Assembly: GCA_008973525.1 (NCBI GenBank)
Contig: WACJ01000251.1
Span: 434,001 to 498,000 of the forward strand
DNA: 64,000 bases
Reading direction: 5' to 3'
Source: Stenopsyche tienmushanensis
Taxonomy: Eukaryota > Arthropoda > Insecta > Trichoptera > Stenopsychidae
The notes under the pieces were generated by a model, which was not told where the DNA came from, searched no databases, and was given only the letters and a program-made list of their open reading frames with translations. Positions 37,563-50,541 of this stretch are shown in pieces. Each line of letters begins with the position of its first letter. The stretch's first letter is position 1. A program made the translations under genes and the position numbers.

Positions 37563-40500
37563 ACTCTTTAACAAGCCAACGTATTAGAATCGATTTTAAT
37601 TATGGAAATATTATTTTCAATCAGAAAAGTTTTTTGTTATTAAAATGTATACTTTTTGCCGTCAGTGAACATTCATTTTCAATAACAAAAAATACATTCA
37701 CATCAGCAAATGCATTCATATTATTTAAGACAAGACACTAACTGTAAATTCTCCCACTTCTTTGCGTGAGACAGATTGTAGACGTCAACTTCTGCGACAA
37801 AACCTTAGAAGACCTTGAGAAATATATTGAATCAACGGGTAATAAAAAAGGAACATTGTTGGACACAAACTTGCATTTTGACTCGAAAAAGAATATTTTC
37901 GGTGCAAGTTTTGATTCGTTAAAACTAGTTGACAATTTTTATTCTAATAATATTTCAATTAAATATAATATTGATATTTGCATACAACATGCCAAATAAA
38001 TACGTTGATTAAAAATAAAGTTTAACATGATTTTTGTGTATCTAAATTTGATGTGATGAAATGCGTAGGGTTAAAAATATTATTATCATAATTCTATTAC
38101 ACAAAATACGCTTATATTTCCCCTAGATATAAAAATAGTAAAATAGTGGCCATATGAGTTGTAAGAATTAATAGAATTGGCAATACAAATACATACATTA
38201 AATGATACAATATTAAATAATACAAAGTGACAATAATAGAATCATTTCGGATAAAAATATCTTTTATGGGTCATAGGCTACCTACGACACATTGAAAAAA
38301 TGTGATAAATCATCATAACTTTATCTTTGTATATTGAATTAGAATATTTTATAACTAGATTTTTATCTTTCTGAAGACAGTCATTTAAAAACACAGAAGT
38401 TTTTGTGTGGTTGTACATATCGTATTAAGCTATTGGCAAAGGTGAAGGTTGATGTGTTCAATGACCAAATTTAGCATAGAAAATAGATTTTAATATCATC
38501 TTAGGTATTAATTTATGATAATTTCAGTCACATAGATATTGATTGACCTTTTACAACTATGCTTATATATGTTAAATCTCAATTATATTACTGAATTTCC
38601 TTTTTATAATAATAATTTTATTAAGAGGATAAATTTGCTTTCAGACTATTATACTGAACCTTTTTCATCGTTATTTTTGGCTAAGCATCTTTGTACATTC
38701 ACACTGCAAACATACCATGTATGACGTAGTATAGACAAAAAGATTTTAACCAGGTCAAATCGGTACATTTTCTTGAAGGTGTCATTTCAAAATTATGCAA
38801 AAAATCCCAAGCTAAAAGATACTCGGGCGTATTTTGTCTTATTTAATAGATTGCTGTACAATCTTAACACTCATGGACCCGCGGCAATGCGGAATAATGC
38901 ATTAGCGGTAAACACCCGGCCCGCGCGAACGTAGATTGATGCATCGTTCGAGATCTCTCCATCACAATATGAATACATTTTTTACAAATACCCACACAGA
39001 GGTCGTGATCCTGTATTGTACAATAAGTATTCTGTAGATCAGGGGTGGCCAAAATATTAACCATGATCAACCAGTTGACTATGTCTGATATGTACACATT
39101 TCTGATGCCCGTCCTAATTATTTTGTGTAGCGAAACCACTATTTACTCTTATTAAAATAACTTTATATTGAATATGAAATCGCAGAACTGAGAGAGGTCA
39201 ACCTGAAATAGGAATCCACTCAGTCTCGAATTCGTATGTTATACGAGGACAGGGAGACACCCTCAGTGTAGGAGTGAATCCATGATGCACTTAAGCGTCA
39301 CGTATGTCTTCATCCTAGCCCAGTAATGCCCTAACAAGGAAAGGAGGAACTGGACTCTTTGCACTCAAATGAAAGTAGTTTATCACTGTCTTCAGAAGAA
39401 AACTATTGTCTTTACAAACCTCCCACACTCCCTATCGAGATGGTCGCGATACCGTGAGCGTTCTAAATGAAACTCGGTGGTAATGCTACCTTCAATATCG
39501 AGTGAATAAGGAGGTGAATGTATGATGCAGATGTGATGGATGTAATCCCTTCCTGTGAATGATATTGAAGAGGCCCATAGTTCTGCATTGGACTGTTTGT
39601 AGCTGCACTATGTTGATGATATTGAATATGTACAAGTATTATCTATGTTTATTTTAAATTTAAACTTATTTTTGCTTTAAATTACTACTTATCATCGCTT
39701 AAAACATACAATGGTAAACCATAATTTAAAAAAGTAGATAGTTATGTATGTAGTGGATACTTTTCATGTTATGATGAATGCTGTTTCATAAATAGCAATT
39801 ACGATTTCAAAGTAAGAGCCCAATAACAGGTAGCGTGTGGACTGGGTAATACCAATTTCATAGACTTCCTCTTTAAACTATACCTCTATCAAATACGGTG
39901 TATAATTTTGTAGATTATTTAAAACTAATAACAATATTTAAAATCTTATATCAGTTATTTGTGTCTACATAGGTCTATACGGGAGCCCCGGCTATTTTCA
40001 ACACATTTTGCCATTTCCATCTGGGGTTCCTCCCTCTAATTATACAGGCTCAGACGTGTGGTGTCTTTGTCTATTTGTCCATCCCGACATAGATAAGGTG
40101 TTCTGATGGGCTCTATCTAAGATGGTTAGATATTACCTCCCCATAAACGACTGCTGTACATATCCATGCTCTCTCGATTGGACTTCATGGCTCATGGCTG
40201 AAAATTTTCATATTATTTTGTAGCATAGCGTAGAAATTGTTCATAAATATATAGCAAAACTACATAGACAAACACTTTTTTCTGTTGTATGCAATTCATA
40301 ATTAAATTCGAATAAAGCCTTTAAAATAATACCAAACGCAACGGTTGATATTGAATTGATAATCGCACATTGATTGTACATACTCTACGTTTAAAAAAAA
40401 TATTGCAATTAATATTCCATTATGTGCATCAAGGACTTTTTAACGTCAGGTATAACATCACTATGCCATTAATGGCACATATGTATGCTCATTTTAATTA

Positions 40501-41594
40501 CAACTATAATATATTTATCTTTTTCAAATATACTAAAGTCTGTTCCGTTGCCATTAAACCTGTATAAATATATTAGTAGCGGTGTTCATGATACAAAAAT
40601 ATTTAAACGAGTGGTAGATTTGCAATTATATCTCCTGGACACGATAATACAACTGTAAACTCGTTTGTGTTCAAAATAATCTCATACGTGCATGTAATCG
40701 TCGAATGATACATTTATTTGAAATAGCAATTACGAGGTGTTTGTTAGATCACGTATTCATAGAAGATTTTCAGTGGCGTTTTGAGACAAATCTGTGTTTT
40801 TGTAAATAATTGAAAAACGTAAATTATAACACTGTTTTTATGCTAGAATTTATGTTAGAAAAATTGAACATAATATTAAATAGCTTGTAAAGTCAATAGT
40901 AATGAAGCCAAAGCAATAAAAAAATGTTCTTTTATTATACAGTGTGTCGTGACGGCCTAAATATGTTAATTATAGAATCATGTCAAAGAAATAGAGAAAC
41001 TAAAAATATTATACTATCTGGAAGAAACTAGATCAAAATAATGAACAAATAACGTGAATTGCAAATGGTGAATGTATTTATTTTTCAAAAACAATGTCAT
41101 ACGATATTGTAAATGTAAATATACGATACATTTAAATTAACGTAATGAATTTAATGTTTCTTAATGTATTTTTTTGCTGACTGCTTCAATTGTTCGTTTT
41201 TTTTTATTAAATCATCTCTACTACTACCATAACTCTAAAAATGCCAAATAACTCAATCTTTGTAAATTTACATATAGGATGGTAATCTACTTTACATTTA
41301 ATTCAGAGTATAAATTAACATATAACTTTAAGATTTTTCATTAAAAAACAAAAAGCATTGTCAATCGTTCATTATTCAGTATTTTTTCATATTTCCATTT
41401 AAAATTTTGCAGCTAAGCATTGATATATCGACTAAGATTCTATTTAGTTTTTTCCTGAATGTTTTTTTCATTTTATGCTAATTTGTAAGAATTATCTGTA
41501 AACTGGTTTTTTCATTTAATTTATCTAATCAGCTTTGTTACAATATTTTCTTGTTTAGTCTGCAAATTAACTGTATACCTTTTTATCTTTACAG
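37563..41594. other. spacer with an unassigned open frame and RTE-like/other relics
   Basis: 37766-37999 (+) is a 77-codon frame (TLEDLEKYIESTGNKKGTLL is part of it) that looks less AT-biased than its surroundings, but I recognise no family. 39039 starts with CAGGGGTGGCCAAAATA, a hAT-type terminus without a visible partner. 39180-39640 is GC-richer and ends GAGGCCCATAGTTCTGCATT, then GGACTG, resembling the 3' end of insect RTE LINEs. 39960-40200 is another unclassified GC-richer block. The rest is AT-rich. Confidence 0.4.
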
Positions 41595-41877
41595 ATTAAA
41601 AAATGTCGCATTCAAAAGCTGGAGAAGATTACTATAATTAATAACGCCAATTAAGAAAATAACTATTTTTATAATTTTATAAAAGTACTATGTGAATCAT
41701 TTTTACATAAATTATCAATGTTTCAAAAATCATTTACAGTGGTGTTTTATCATTTTTTATTTACGCCCACTTGGATTAGAAAAATATTGTGATATATGAA
41801 TCTGCATGAGAGATGACGGCATATAATGATGAATAGCTTTTAAAGGTTTATTTATTAGATTTTTACTATTTAAAAAA
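41595..41877 (+). other. probable FUT8 5' leader exon with a 12-codon upstream ORF
   Basis: A good acceptor (TTTTATCTTTACAG) ends at 41594. From 41603 a short ORF reads MSHSKAGEDYYN and stops at 41641. The sequence then continues without an obvious donor to the FUT8 start at 41878. The exon limits are inferred. Confidence 0.4.
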
Positions 41878-44789
41878 ATGACTCTTTTTCATCGGCAATC
41901 CATTAATATAGCAAAATGGGTAGTTATTTTAATTGTCGTTTGGATTCTCGTGATGTTGGTTGTCACTTGGCCAATGGTATGTTCAAACCCTCCGAAAGCA
42001 AATTCATTAGACGTAGAACCAGTAAAATCTCAATTGGCACAAGCTTTTCAACAATTGAATTCTCTTAAGAAGCAAAACGAGGAATTGAAAGCATTATTTC
42101 AAGATATAAATTTAAGGTATGATGATCTAAGATTTATTTATTAGCATTGTAATCGAGATTTAATATATTACGCAATAAAAATGAATAATTTGTTTTTTAA
42201 TTTATAAACTCCTTAAAAACCAAGTTTTAATATCTTCAATAAACTTTGTAATTGGCATTGAGAAGTCTTATCATTATTTGGCATACATAATTCTTTCCAA
42301 CTATTCATTTCCATAATGGATATTATATTTTATACATATTGATTGTGCTTTTATATATTTTAGAGATTTTACAAATGAGCAGCAGACTGAATTACTCAAT
42401 CAAATTGGTGATTCTGTCGATAAGGCTATAGAGAATAACGATAATCTTCTACAAGGCGGTAGTAAAATCAATGAGAAGAGCTGGCGAAGAGATATAGATC
42501 AAAAATCTAATCCTTCGGGCGAATATGAAATAGTCAGAAGAAGAGTAGAAACCAATACACAAGAATTTTGGAACTTTGTCCATGCCGAAATAGTCAAAGC
42601 TCAAACTTTAGAAGGTTCTAAAAATTCAGAATTCATTAAAGTGCTACAGAATGTTCTCAATCTTGGCGTAGAACATAAAAGGTAAAATTACTATACATTG
42701 TGATTGCAAATGAGCTTTTATAATATATATATATATATTTTATAATGAATATTTTGCTTTCAGATCATTATTAACAGATTTACAAATACTTAAAGAAGTT
42801 GATGGATATGAGAAATGGAGAGAGATAGAGGCTAACTCATTGAGTGATCTCGTTCAACGTAGAATTCGTGCTTTGCAGAATCCTAAAGATTGTTCAACTG
42901 CAAAAAAACTCGTGTGCAATCTAAATAAGGTAGATTACAATTCTTAAAAAAATATAAATATGGACGAATATCATTAATACAAATATTTTTAATTTAAAAG
43001 ATAAAGGAGTTTAGTTTCATTAAGAGAAGCAAAAAAATAATATGTAATTAAGTTGTCGCTAACTATACCTAACGATGACATTATTATATTTTAGTATTTT
43101 AATATACACATTTAGTTGAAGTTACTAATAATAATGTATGATTTAAAGGGTTGCGGTTACGGTTGTCAACTTCATCACGTTGTCTACTGTTTGGTCTTAG
43201 CATATGCTACGGAGCGTACTCTTATTTTGAGATCCTACCGGATGGCGTTATCACCGCGCAGGGTGGGAGCAAATATTTCTTCCTATATCTGAAACGTGCA
43301 CTTCGCCCGATGGGGAATCAAAAGATGCATGGCCCGGTAAGATTAATAGACGAACTATTTTAAAATTGCATCCCTAATTTATTTCTCATCTCGTGTGTAT
43401 TTATATATTTTTTATGCTTAGGAAAATGGTACACTCAGGTCATCACACTTCCGATCATTGATGCTCTTTCACCAAGACCAGCATTTCTTCCTTTGACCGT
43501 TCCTGCTGATCTTGCACCAAGACTACAGAGACTGCATGGGGCACCATCTGCATGGTGGACTGGACAATTTCTAAAATATCTTTTAAGACCTCAGCCAGCA
43601 ACAAGAAATTTCCTTGATACTTCAACCAAAAAAATGGGTTTCAAAAGACCTATTGTTGGGTAATTATATTATCACATTCGTATGACACTATAATATATTC
43701 AGTATACTGGACGAAAATTTCGTTTTTTAAATAAGTAAGTTTAACTTGAGAACTTGAAAAATGTAGTTTCGAGAAAAATGCGTTTAAAATTGAACCGAAG
43801 TTTATGTGCGAATAAAATGAAAAGATTAATAGTTAAACCTAATTTGTTATAATGCAAAGAAGTATTTTCTAATATTTAATACATTTTTATTTAGGGTTCA
43901 TGTCAGAAGGACTGATAAAGTTGGAACTGAGGCTGCATTCCATAAAATTGAAGAATATATGACTCATGTAGAAGAATATTATAATCAACTAGAAATGAAG
44001 CAAAAAGTAGACAAAAGAAGAATATATCTTGCATCAGATGATCCTAAGGCAATTACATTACATTGGAAATATAATATATACTTTCTTAATCATTCAAAAA
44101 TAAATATGATTGTGACATTATATTTTATAGGTAATAGTAGAAGCGAGAGAAAAATATCCAACATATGAAATTTTGGGAGATCCAAATATAGCTAAAACAG
44201 CAGCCGTTTCTACTAGATATAGTGATAGTTCCTTGAATGGAATAATATTAGATATTCATCTTTTAAGTCTTAGTGATTATTTAGTTTGTACTTTTAGTAG
44301 TCAGGTAATATTTAATTTAACTTTTATTATAATTAATATCATATTAAGTACTATTGAATAATATTAAATATTATTTCATATAGGTGTGCAGAGTAGCATA
44401 TGAAATAATGCAATCGTTGCATAAAGACGCGTCGGATCGCTTCACTTCTTTAGATGATATTTATTATTATGGAGGGACAAAATCCTCACAATAGGATAGC
44501 TGTATTGCCTCATGATCCAAAACAGCGTCCTCAAGAAATGCAAATGAAAGTCGGTGATGTCATTGGTATAGCAGGAAATCATTGGAATGGTTATAGCAAA
44601 GGAAATAACCGAAGAACTAATCAGGTTAGTATACGATATTTTTTCCCGCCTATTCTACCAATTAAAATTCATTTTATTAAGCAAATAATTTATTTTCAGA
44701 TTGGTTTATTCCCGTCATTTAAAACTAAGGATAAAATCGATGTTGCTGATTTTCCCACCTATCCAAATGTGCCATTGATCAAACCTTGA
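41878..44789 (+). CDS. FUT8: alpha-(1,6)-fucosyltransferase (FUT8), with two apparent +1 shifts
   Basis: FUT8 transfers fucose from GDP-fucose to the innermost GlcNAc of N-glycans in the Golgi (core fucosylation). Coding exons are 41878-42116, 42364-42681, 42764-42929, 43149-43336, 43422-43659, 43895-44048, 44131-44304, 44384-44624 and 44700-44789, about 601 aa (human 575). Visible in order are a type II membrane anchor (about residues 12-34), a coiled-coil stem, [31 protein letters not shown], the GDP-fucose-binding [35 protein letters not shown] and the C-terminal SH3-like domain ([18 protein letters not shown]). The intron at 44049-44130 has a GC donor. Exon 4 and exon 8 each carry one base too many: the frame shifts between LIL (43227-43229) and DPTGWRYH (from 43231), and again at the GGG run 44474-44476. 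Without those bases the family sequence continues perfectly, so these are sequencing errors or true lesions. Confidence 0.92.
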
Positions 44790-46271
44790 AATTTAAATAA
44801 ATTAATAGATGAATGAATGATAACATTTCAATCTAAAAGTGCAATTCTGATTAAGTTAATAATAATATTTAAGTGAAAATGGATCTAATATGTGTATCTT
44901 TAATGATATTATCAGATATTATTAGTTTTAGTTAATCTCTGAACAAATGCAAATCTCAAATTATTTTTACGGGTATACAAATATTCCAGAGCTTCCCGCT
45001 GTACTATCAAAACGCTTTTATCACCTGTCAAGATCGCTAAGTGTACATATATTTGTGAATATAAATGTGTTTTCTTTCTTTATTCTATGAATAATATATG
45101 TAATGATAAATACAAATGAGTTTAAATAAAAATGTATAATAAGTTTAAGTAAAAAATAATATATTTTGTCACAGTTCGAGCAATGGAATTGATTATTAGA
45201 TGTCATTTATTATTTTTAGTACTAAAACACGTTGTTTTTGAAGTTCGATTGAAATCGATGTTGAAGACGTTGTTTTCGTTATCAAATGTTATGTATTTTT
45301 TGTTTAAAGTAAAAAGGTTTCTAAAACCAAACAGGAACGTTAAAAATGAACTATTTTCAATACAAAACTCATTTTGGCTGTGAAATGACTCTATTTTGAT
45401 TTACTGAAATTGTTCTCATAAATTAATCCTCATTAGGCTCAAATAAAAATCATATTTTATAAACGAAAACTCTTTGATATATTTTTGAAGTGTACTATTA
45501 TAAAATATAATTTTTAAAATCACTCGTTTGGATCCCAACTTAAAGTGATCCAATTTTATTTGTGTGTATTACATAGTCAAAATATTCAACAAATATTTAA
45601 GCTTGTTATGTTGATAGATACTCAATGGGGTGGAAATAGGGTTTTTTTCTACCACCTAATGTATATTTATATATAATAATTTAGGTGTGAATATAATATC
45701 TACGCAGTGTTGCAAATTTAAACAAAGTTGAATTAAATACGATTACATTTTTATTTTTCTGATTATATTCTTTTCATGCTAAGAAGCATGAGTGTTAACA
45801 TTGATTACTATGTATTTCACAAAACAATATTAATTTCTATGCATGTTTATTTATATATTTTTTTTATTGAGACAAATTTAGATGAGACATTTTCTGTAAA
45901 TAATTTTAATACATAATAGTACTACCAGAAAAAGTTGAAGGTTTAAATTATACTTTAACACTTTATATAATTTAACAATAACAGCTTGTGTAATTAATTT
46001 TCAACAATAAGAGTAAGCAAAATTACTTGAAATGCGCATTGATTTAACAAATTAATCACACCCGACTGAACAATAGTCGTAATAAAACGATATTTCTTTT
46101 TGGTACGCCTATAATTGATTAATATACTATGTAAATTTCTCATCGACTTTGTGCAATTGTTCTTTTAGTATTTAATAACTTCCTACATAATTGAATTTTA
46201 AGAATGCCATAACTGAATAGTCCACATATCAATTTTGAAAGTTTCAAAATTGTTTCATATGGTGATTTATA
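44790..46271. other. region downstream of FUT8
   Basis: Contains the presumed FUT8 3' UTR (an AATAAA occurs within 15 nt of the stop, with others further on) and AT-rich intergenic DNA with no recognisable feature. Confidence 0.4.
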
Positions 46272-46275
46272 TTAA

Positions 46276-46506
46276 CTCTTTACAGTCCGTAGCCGCGTTT
46301 ATGTTGTATATTAAAACCACTATTATGTTTAGATATATCGATGCTGTAAACTCTTTTGTAGGCACTACTAAAATTTTATTTCAATCTATTGACTAATTTA
46401 AGAATTATATCAATTTTACAAAATAAGTGTGGAGTTTTATGAAGTTTATTGCTAAACACTTGGACTTATGACAAAATTTAGCTTAGAACGCCCAGACTGT
46501 AAAGAG
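46276..46506. mobile_element. 231-bp TTAA MITE (piggyBac-type ends)
   Basis: Flanked by TTAA (46272-46275, 46507-46510). Inverted ends are CTCTTTACAGTCCG on the left and, reverse-complemented, CTCTTTACAGTCTG on the right. No coding capacity. TTAA duplication points to piggyBac-type mobilisation, but the ends differ from those of the 3.1-kb and 53.5-kb elements. Confidence 0.65.
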
Positions 46507-46562
46507 TTAACAGGCAACATTCCAAAACAAACACGAGAATAAATTGTCTCAAATAATAATAC

Positions 46563-46635
46563 AAAAAATGTGGTTTCATTACAGTCAATGGGACGGTTCC
46601 TACGAATTTTTATTTTATTCGAAACCACATTTTTT
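46563..46635. repeat. short perfect hairpin
   Basis: AAAAAATGTGGTTTC (46563-46577) and its exact complement GAAACCACATTTTTT (46621-46635) enclose 43 bp. It may be a tiny MITE or a fortuitous hairpin. Confidence 0.5.
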
Positions 46636-46639
46636 AAAC

Positions 46640-47430
46640 ATGCAAATTGAGATTCATTAGATCTTATACTATATGTGTAATTATTATTCAGCATATTTTT
46701 AGTGTGCAGTGTAAAAAAATTATTGAAAATGTGTTATTAAGTATTTTATCTAAATCAGCATTTATAGACGTTTGTACAAATATTTTGGATATATAAAAAA
46801 TATTTTTTTATATAAGTAACGTGTAAGTAAATGAATTCGTTTTGTCGCTTTATTTTATCACAGAATGTGTAATTAAGGTCAACGTTAATATATTTTCGAA
46901 TCTGCCATGATAACGCCAGTAGTAGAATCCCCAAAAACGTCATGAATCTGTTTTAATATTAATCGATACCACTAATGAGATTTATGTGATGATTTTAACA
47001 TTGATTTCTACATGCCGTAGAGTCCAGTTTAAGAACCGCTGATTTTGTCTATTTCAAATATTTGAATCTCATTTTATCATTTATTTTCAAATTTGTGTGT
47101 TTTAGTTGTGTTTTTTAATTTTTTTTCCTTACATGATCTTCGAAAATTTTATATTTAAGTTTCTGAATAACAAACAAACTGATAAAAAGTATGTAATAAA
47201 AAATACCCAAATTTCTGTTAATTTGTAACATTTTTTTGTGTATATACTTCCCATAATGTCATTATTTTTTGTCCTGCCATTTTTCATTATTCTCTTAAAA
47301 TTAATAAAAATAGGATTTATGAATATCAAAGTCAAAATTTCATTGAAAAATAGAAGGTGTATTTTTAAATAGAATAATATTTAGGTATTAGACATTCAAA
47401 TTTGTCAGCAGTTTGCAACCAGTAGACTGA
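46640..47430. other. AT-rich intergenic
   Basis: No feature supported. Confidence 0.4.
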
Positions 47431-47433
47431 GAA

Positions 47434-47797
47434 CTGGCAGCATAAATTGAAGATCGTCTAACACATGTGGATAATTTAATAGTTGTGTTCTGGCGTGTTT
47501 CTGGACTATCATTATGACAGTCTGGCGATTGAGTGCTGTTGGGTTTGGGAGGGGAAAGGGTTGCCAGACTATTACCAGCTTGTTAAGATAGTAACAGACT
47601 GGTTCAAACTTGCTGAAGCTAATCAGAAAATAACAGATAAATAATTGTTTGTTTTACTCATTGATAGAAAATTTAAAAAAATATTTATACAATGGCAATC
47701 AGTCGCCAGACTGTCATAATGATAGTCCAAAAACACGGCAGAACACAACTATTAAATTATTCACATGTGTTAGACGATCTTCAATTTATGCTGTCAG
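47434..47797. repeat. long foldback (inverted arms of about 100 bp)
   Basis: The left arm 47434-47534 and right arm 47697-47797 are inverted copies with about six mismatches in 100, around a spacer of about 160 bp that is GC-richer (GTTGGGTTTGGGAGGGG). No coding sequence or certain target duplication was seen. This is either a foldback/MITE element or an inverted duplication. Confidence 0.7.
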
Positions 47798-47799
47798 CT

Positions 47800-50526
47800 C
47801 TTTGTTTACAGGGCGTAATAGATGTGGCGCATCCCCAAAAATTTTTTTCAAGACCGTTTTTATACCGTATCATGTTTAAATTTCATGTAGCTTTGATTTA
47901 TTTTTGACTATGATATTATGACATATAAACTGCTGCATGAACTCTTAATTCTTTTCAACTGCATGCCGCTGAAAGTCATATTTGACTGTGAATACAATTC
48001 AGTCATACTACAATTTTAGTTAATGGTTCGTTCAAAACTCAACTGTATGTAATTCTTATTTTTTCTAAATTTTTCTTATTATCGATGTTTCTTATGAATT
48101 ATTTCTTGCTATTGTCTCATCATTGTAAGGAATTCTATGAAATACTTTATCATCGTGAAGGATGACGTTAGCCATATATAATTATTTAACATGGTCAATG
48201 TCTATCTAAATTTTAGTTTAAAAAGATATTTAGTTCACATACTTTTTGTTAATATTTGATGAGTCTTTTTTATATTTCATCATTAAATTAGTCAAAAGTG
48301 TTCCAAGTCAAAAATGAAATTAGAACAATATTTGAGATTTTTATACTAATGTAATTTAAAAAAATATTCAGTAGTTTTAAAGTATTATTAATCGAAGCTG
48401 AATAGTCTCAATTCTGCTGATTATTTTTATCGTAACTGAATTTATTTTGTTATAATATATATATAGAATATATTTTTTTATATTTACTTGATGAATCTGT
48501 TTTGAATCTTCAAAATCATAAATGTTTATATATAACATCAATTTCTTATGTGCGACTTTAATTTTAGTTATTTAAAACATAAATTAACTACTGTTTTAAT
48601 ATATGAAATGGGCTCAACAAAACTGATTAGCAGTCATTTTTTTACTAGTAAGACTAAAAAAATGATTTACTTTGAAATGCCTAAGAAGATTTATATATTT
48701 TATTTTTTATGATTTTCTTTATATTTAAGATGTTTTTCTTTGATCTGAATTCTTATAATAGCAAAATTGTTAACGATTATTTTTTTATAACATATAACTC
48801 TTCAGCTATAATGAATTTTTTGATTATACTGCGGAATCTGAAATCTCATCCTTCGTTTTGTATAGTTGGGTACTCTAACTAAACTTCGAAAAATTATATA
48901 AAAATATTACTTTTAAGCCTTACTTTTTTTTTAAATACATCATTTTCATGGTTCTGTACTCAAATGACGTGTGTTAATTTTTGGAATCCAGCTAGTTCCC
49001 GGTGTAATCCAAGTACCGATACCAACAATTTCCTGTGTTTTCCTAATGTTGAATATTTTAAATCCAACTTACTAGCACAAAGCTGCTAACCAATTATCAG
49101 TAACTTTAGCTGGTATTAATATTGCAAGAGTAATTTAGTAAATAAAAATATTTGTAATTTTGCAGTTATTAAATTATACCCCGAACAAATTCCTATTTTC
49201 ATTATCAGTAAAATTCAAGATATGTGTGTGAATATATAAAATTAAAATAATCTCGTTTTTGCAGATTATAGTCGAGACTGGATTTTATAATTGAATTTTG
49301 ATACTTTGTCAAATATCAAAGAACTAAAGACAATCCCAAGTACTCTATGTTTAGTTTTCACACACATCTGGTTGTCATTACTTTATCATTCTGGTCTCCT
49401 TCTACCGTGAGACCACCATTAACTAGTTTGCATTTATATTGTTTATAGTCTTGATAATTTGTTTTATCTGCTCCTAAATTCTAACAGTATTTTAAAGACT
49501 GCGACTTCTTCCTTTGTACTTATGTATCCTACAATATTTCTACCTTTGACTACTTATACCTGTTATGATATAATAGGTGATTCGCTATACTGGTGTAAAT
49601 CTGCTAATGTTAGGAACTATTATAATATTTTAAATAAGAAACGCCTTTAAAACACGAATGAATTAGAAATAAATATATGAAATAGTGAAAAGTGAACTCA
49701 TTTTTAAGTACAAAGGTTCATCTTATGATACATTTGTAAATAACATTATCAGTCAGCGAAAGATGTGTTATGTAATAATATTCTGTAAATTAAACATATT
49801 GCTCTGTCTCTGCAAGGCAAGTCATTGATTTGCTTCATATTCATCATTATAGTCATTTGATTAATAACAAAATCGTAATCAATTATTTTCGTTGTGTACG
49901 AACCAATACTATGAATGTCTTTTGATTATTTTAACATTTGAGAAATATATTTTTGTAAATAAGTTTTATCGCAAATAAAGATAATCATTGTGTGTTACTA
50001 GTAAATTTTAAATGCCATAATTACGAATAAAAAATGGCACTAAATAGTTTAAAAAATTACTAATTTCAGTAAGATATTTTTTGCATTAAAAGAGCACACG
50101 TTTTGGTATTCGTATTTCATTGCATTGTTTTTGCAGTATTGTCTTGTTTAAGAGAAATTAAAATATATTTTAATAATGCTAATTCAATCAGCAATATTGA
50201 CAGGGTAGTAAAGATGATACTATAAAATTACAATATGGGTCATTTAATGAACCATCGGATTAAATTAATAAAGAGAATGTTTATTGCAGTCGCTAAACAA
50301 CTTTGGGTTTTTGAGTGTGAAAACCCAGTTAATTGTCCATCGGTCAAGTCACATCACTATGCAAATAATGTATATTTTATGTAAGAATAATGATAATTTG
50401 TGTGTTTTTGGTTTTTTCTCACATTGTACAGAAATGTTGTTTTATGCACTGTGAATTTTGTGATTTGGTATATGGGCATTTGTATGAAATAAAATATTGA
50501 GCTGATATTTTCCTTTTTTATATTTG
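47800..50526. other. AT-rich intergenic
   Basis: No coding or repeat structure recognised. Open frames are short and AT-driven. Confidence 0.4.
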
Positions 50527-50541
50527 TCTGTATTTCCTATT

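Noticed and set aside
39039..39160. hAT-type terminus CAGGGGTGGCCAAAATA
   Set aside because: No matching inverted partner or 8-bp duplication found nearby, so no element is called.
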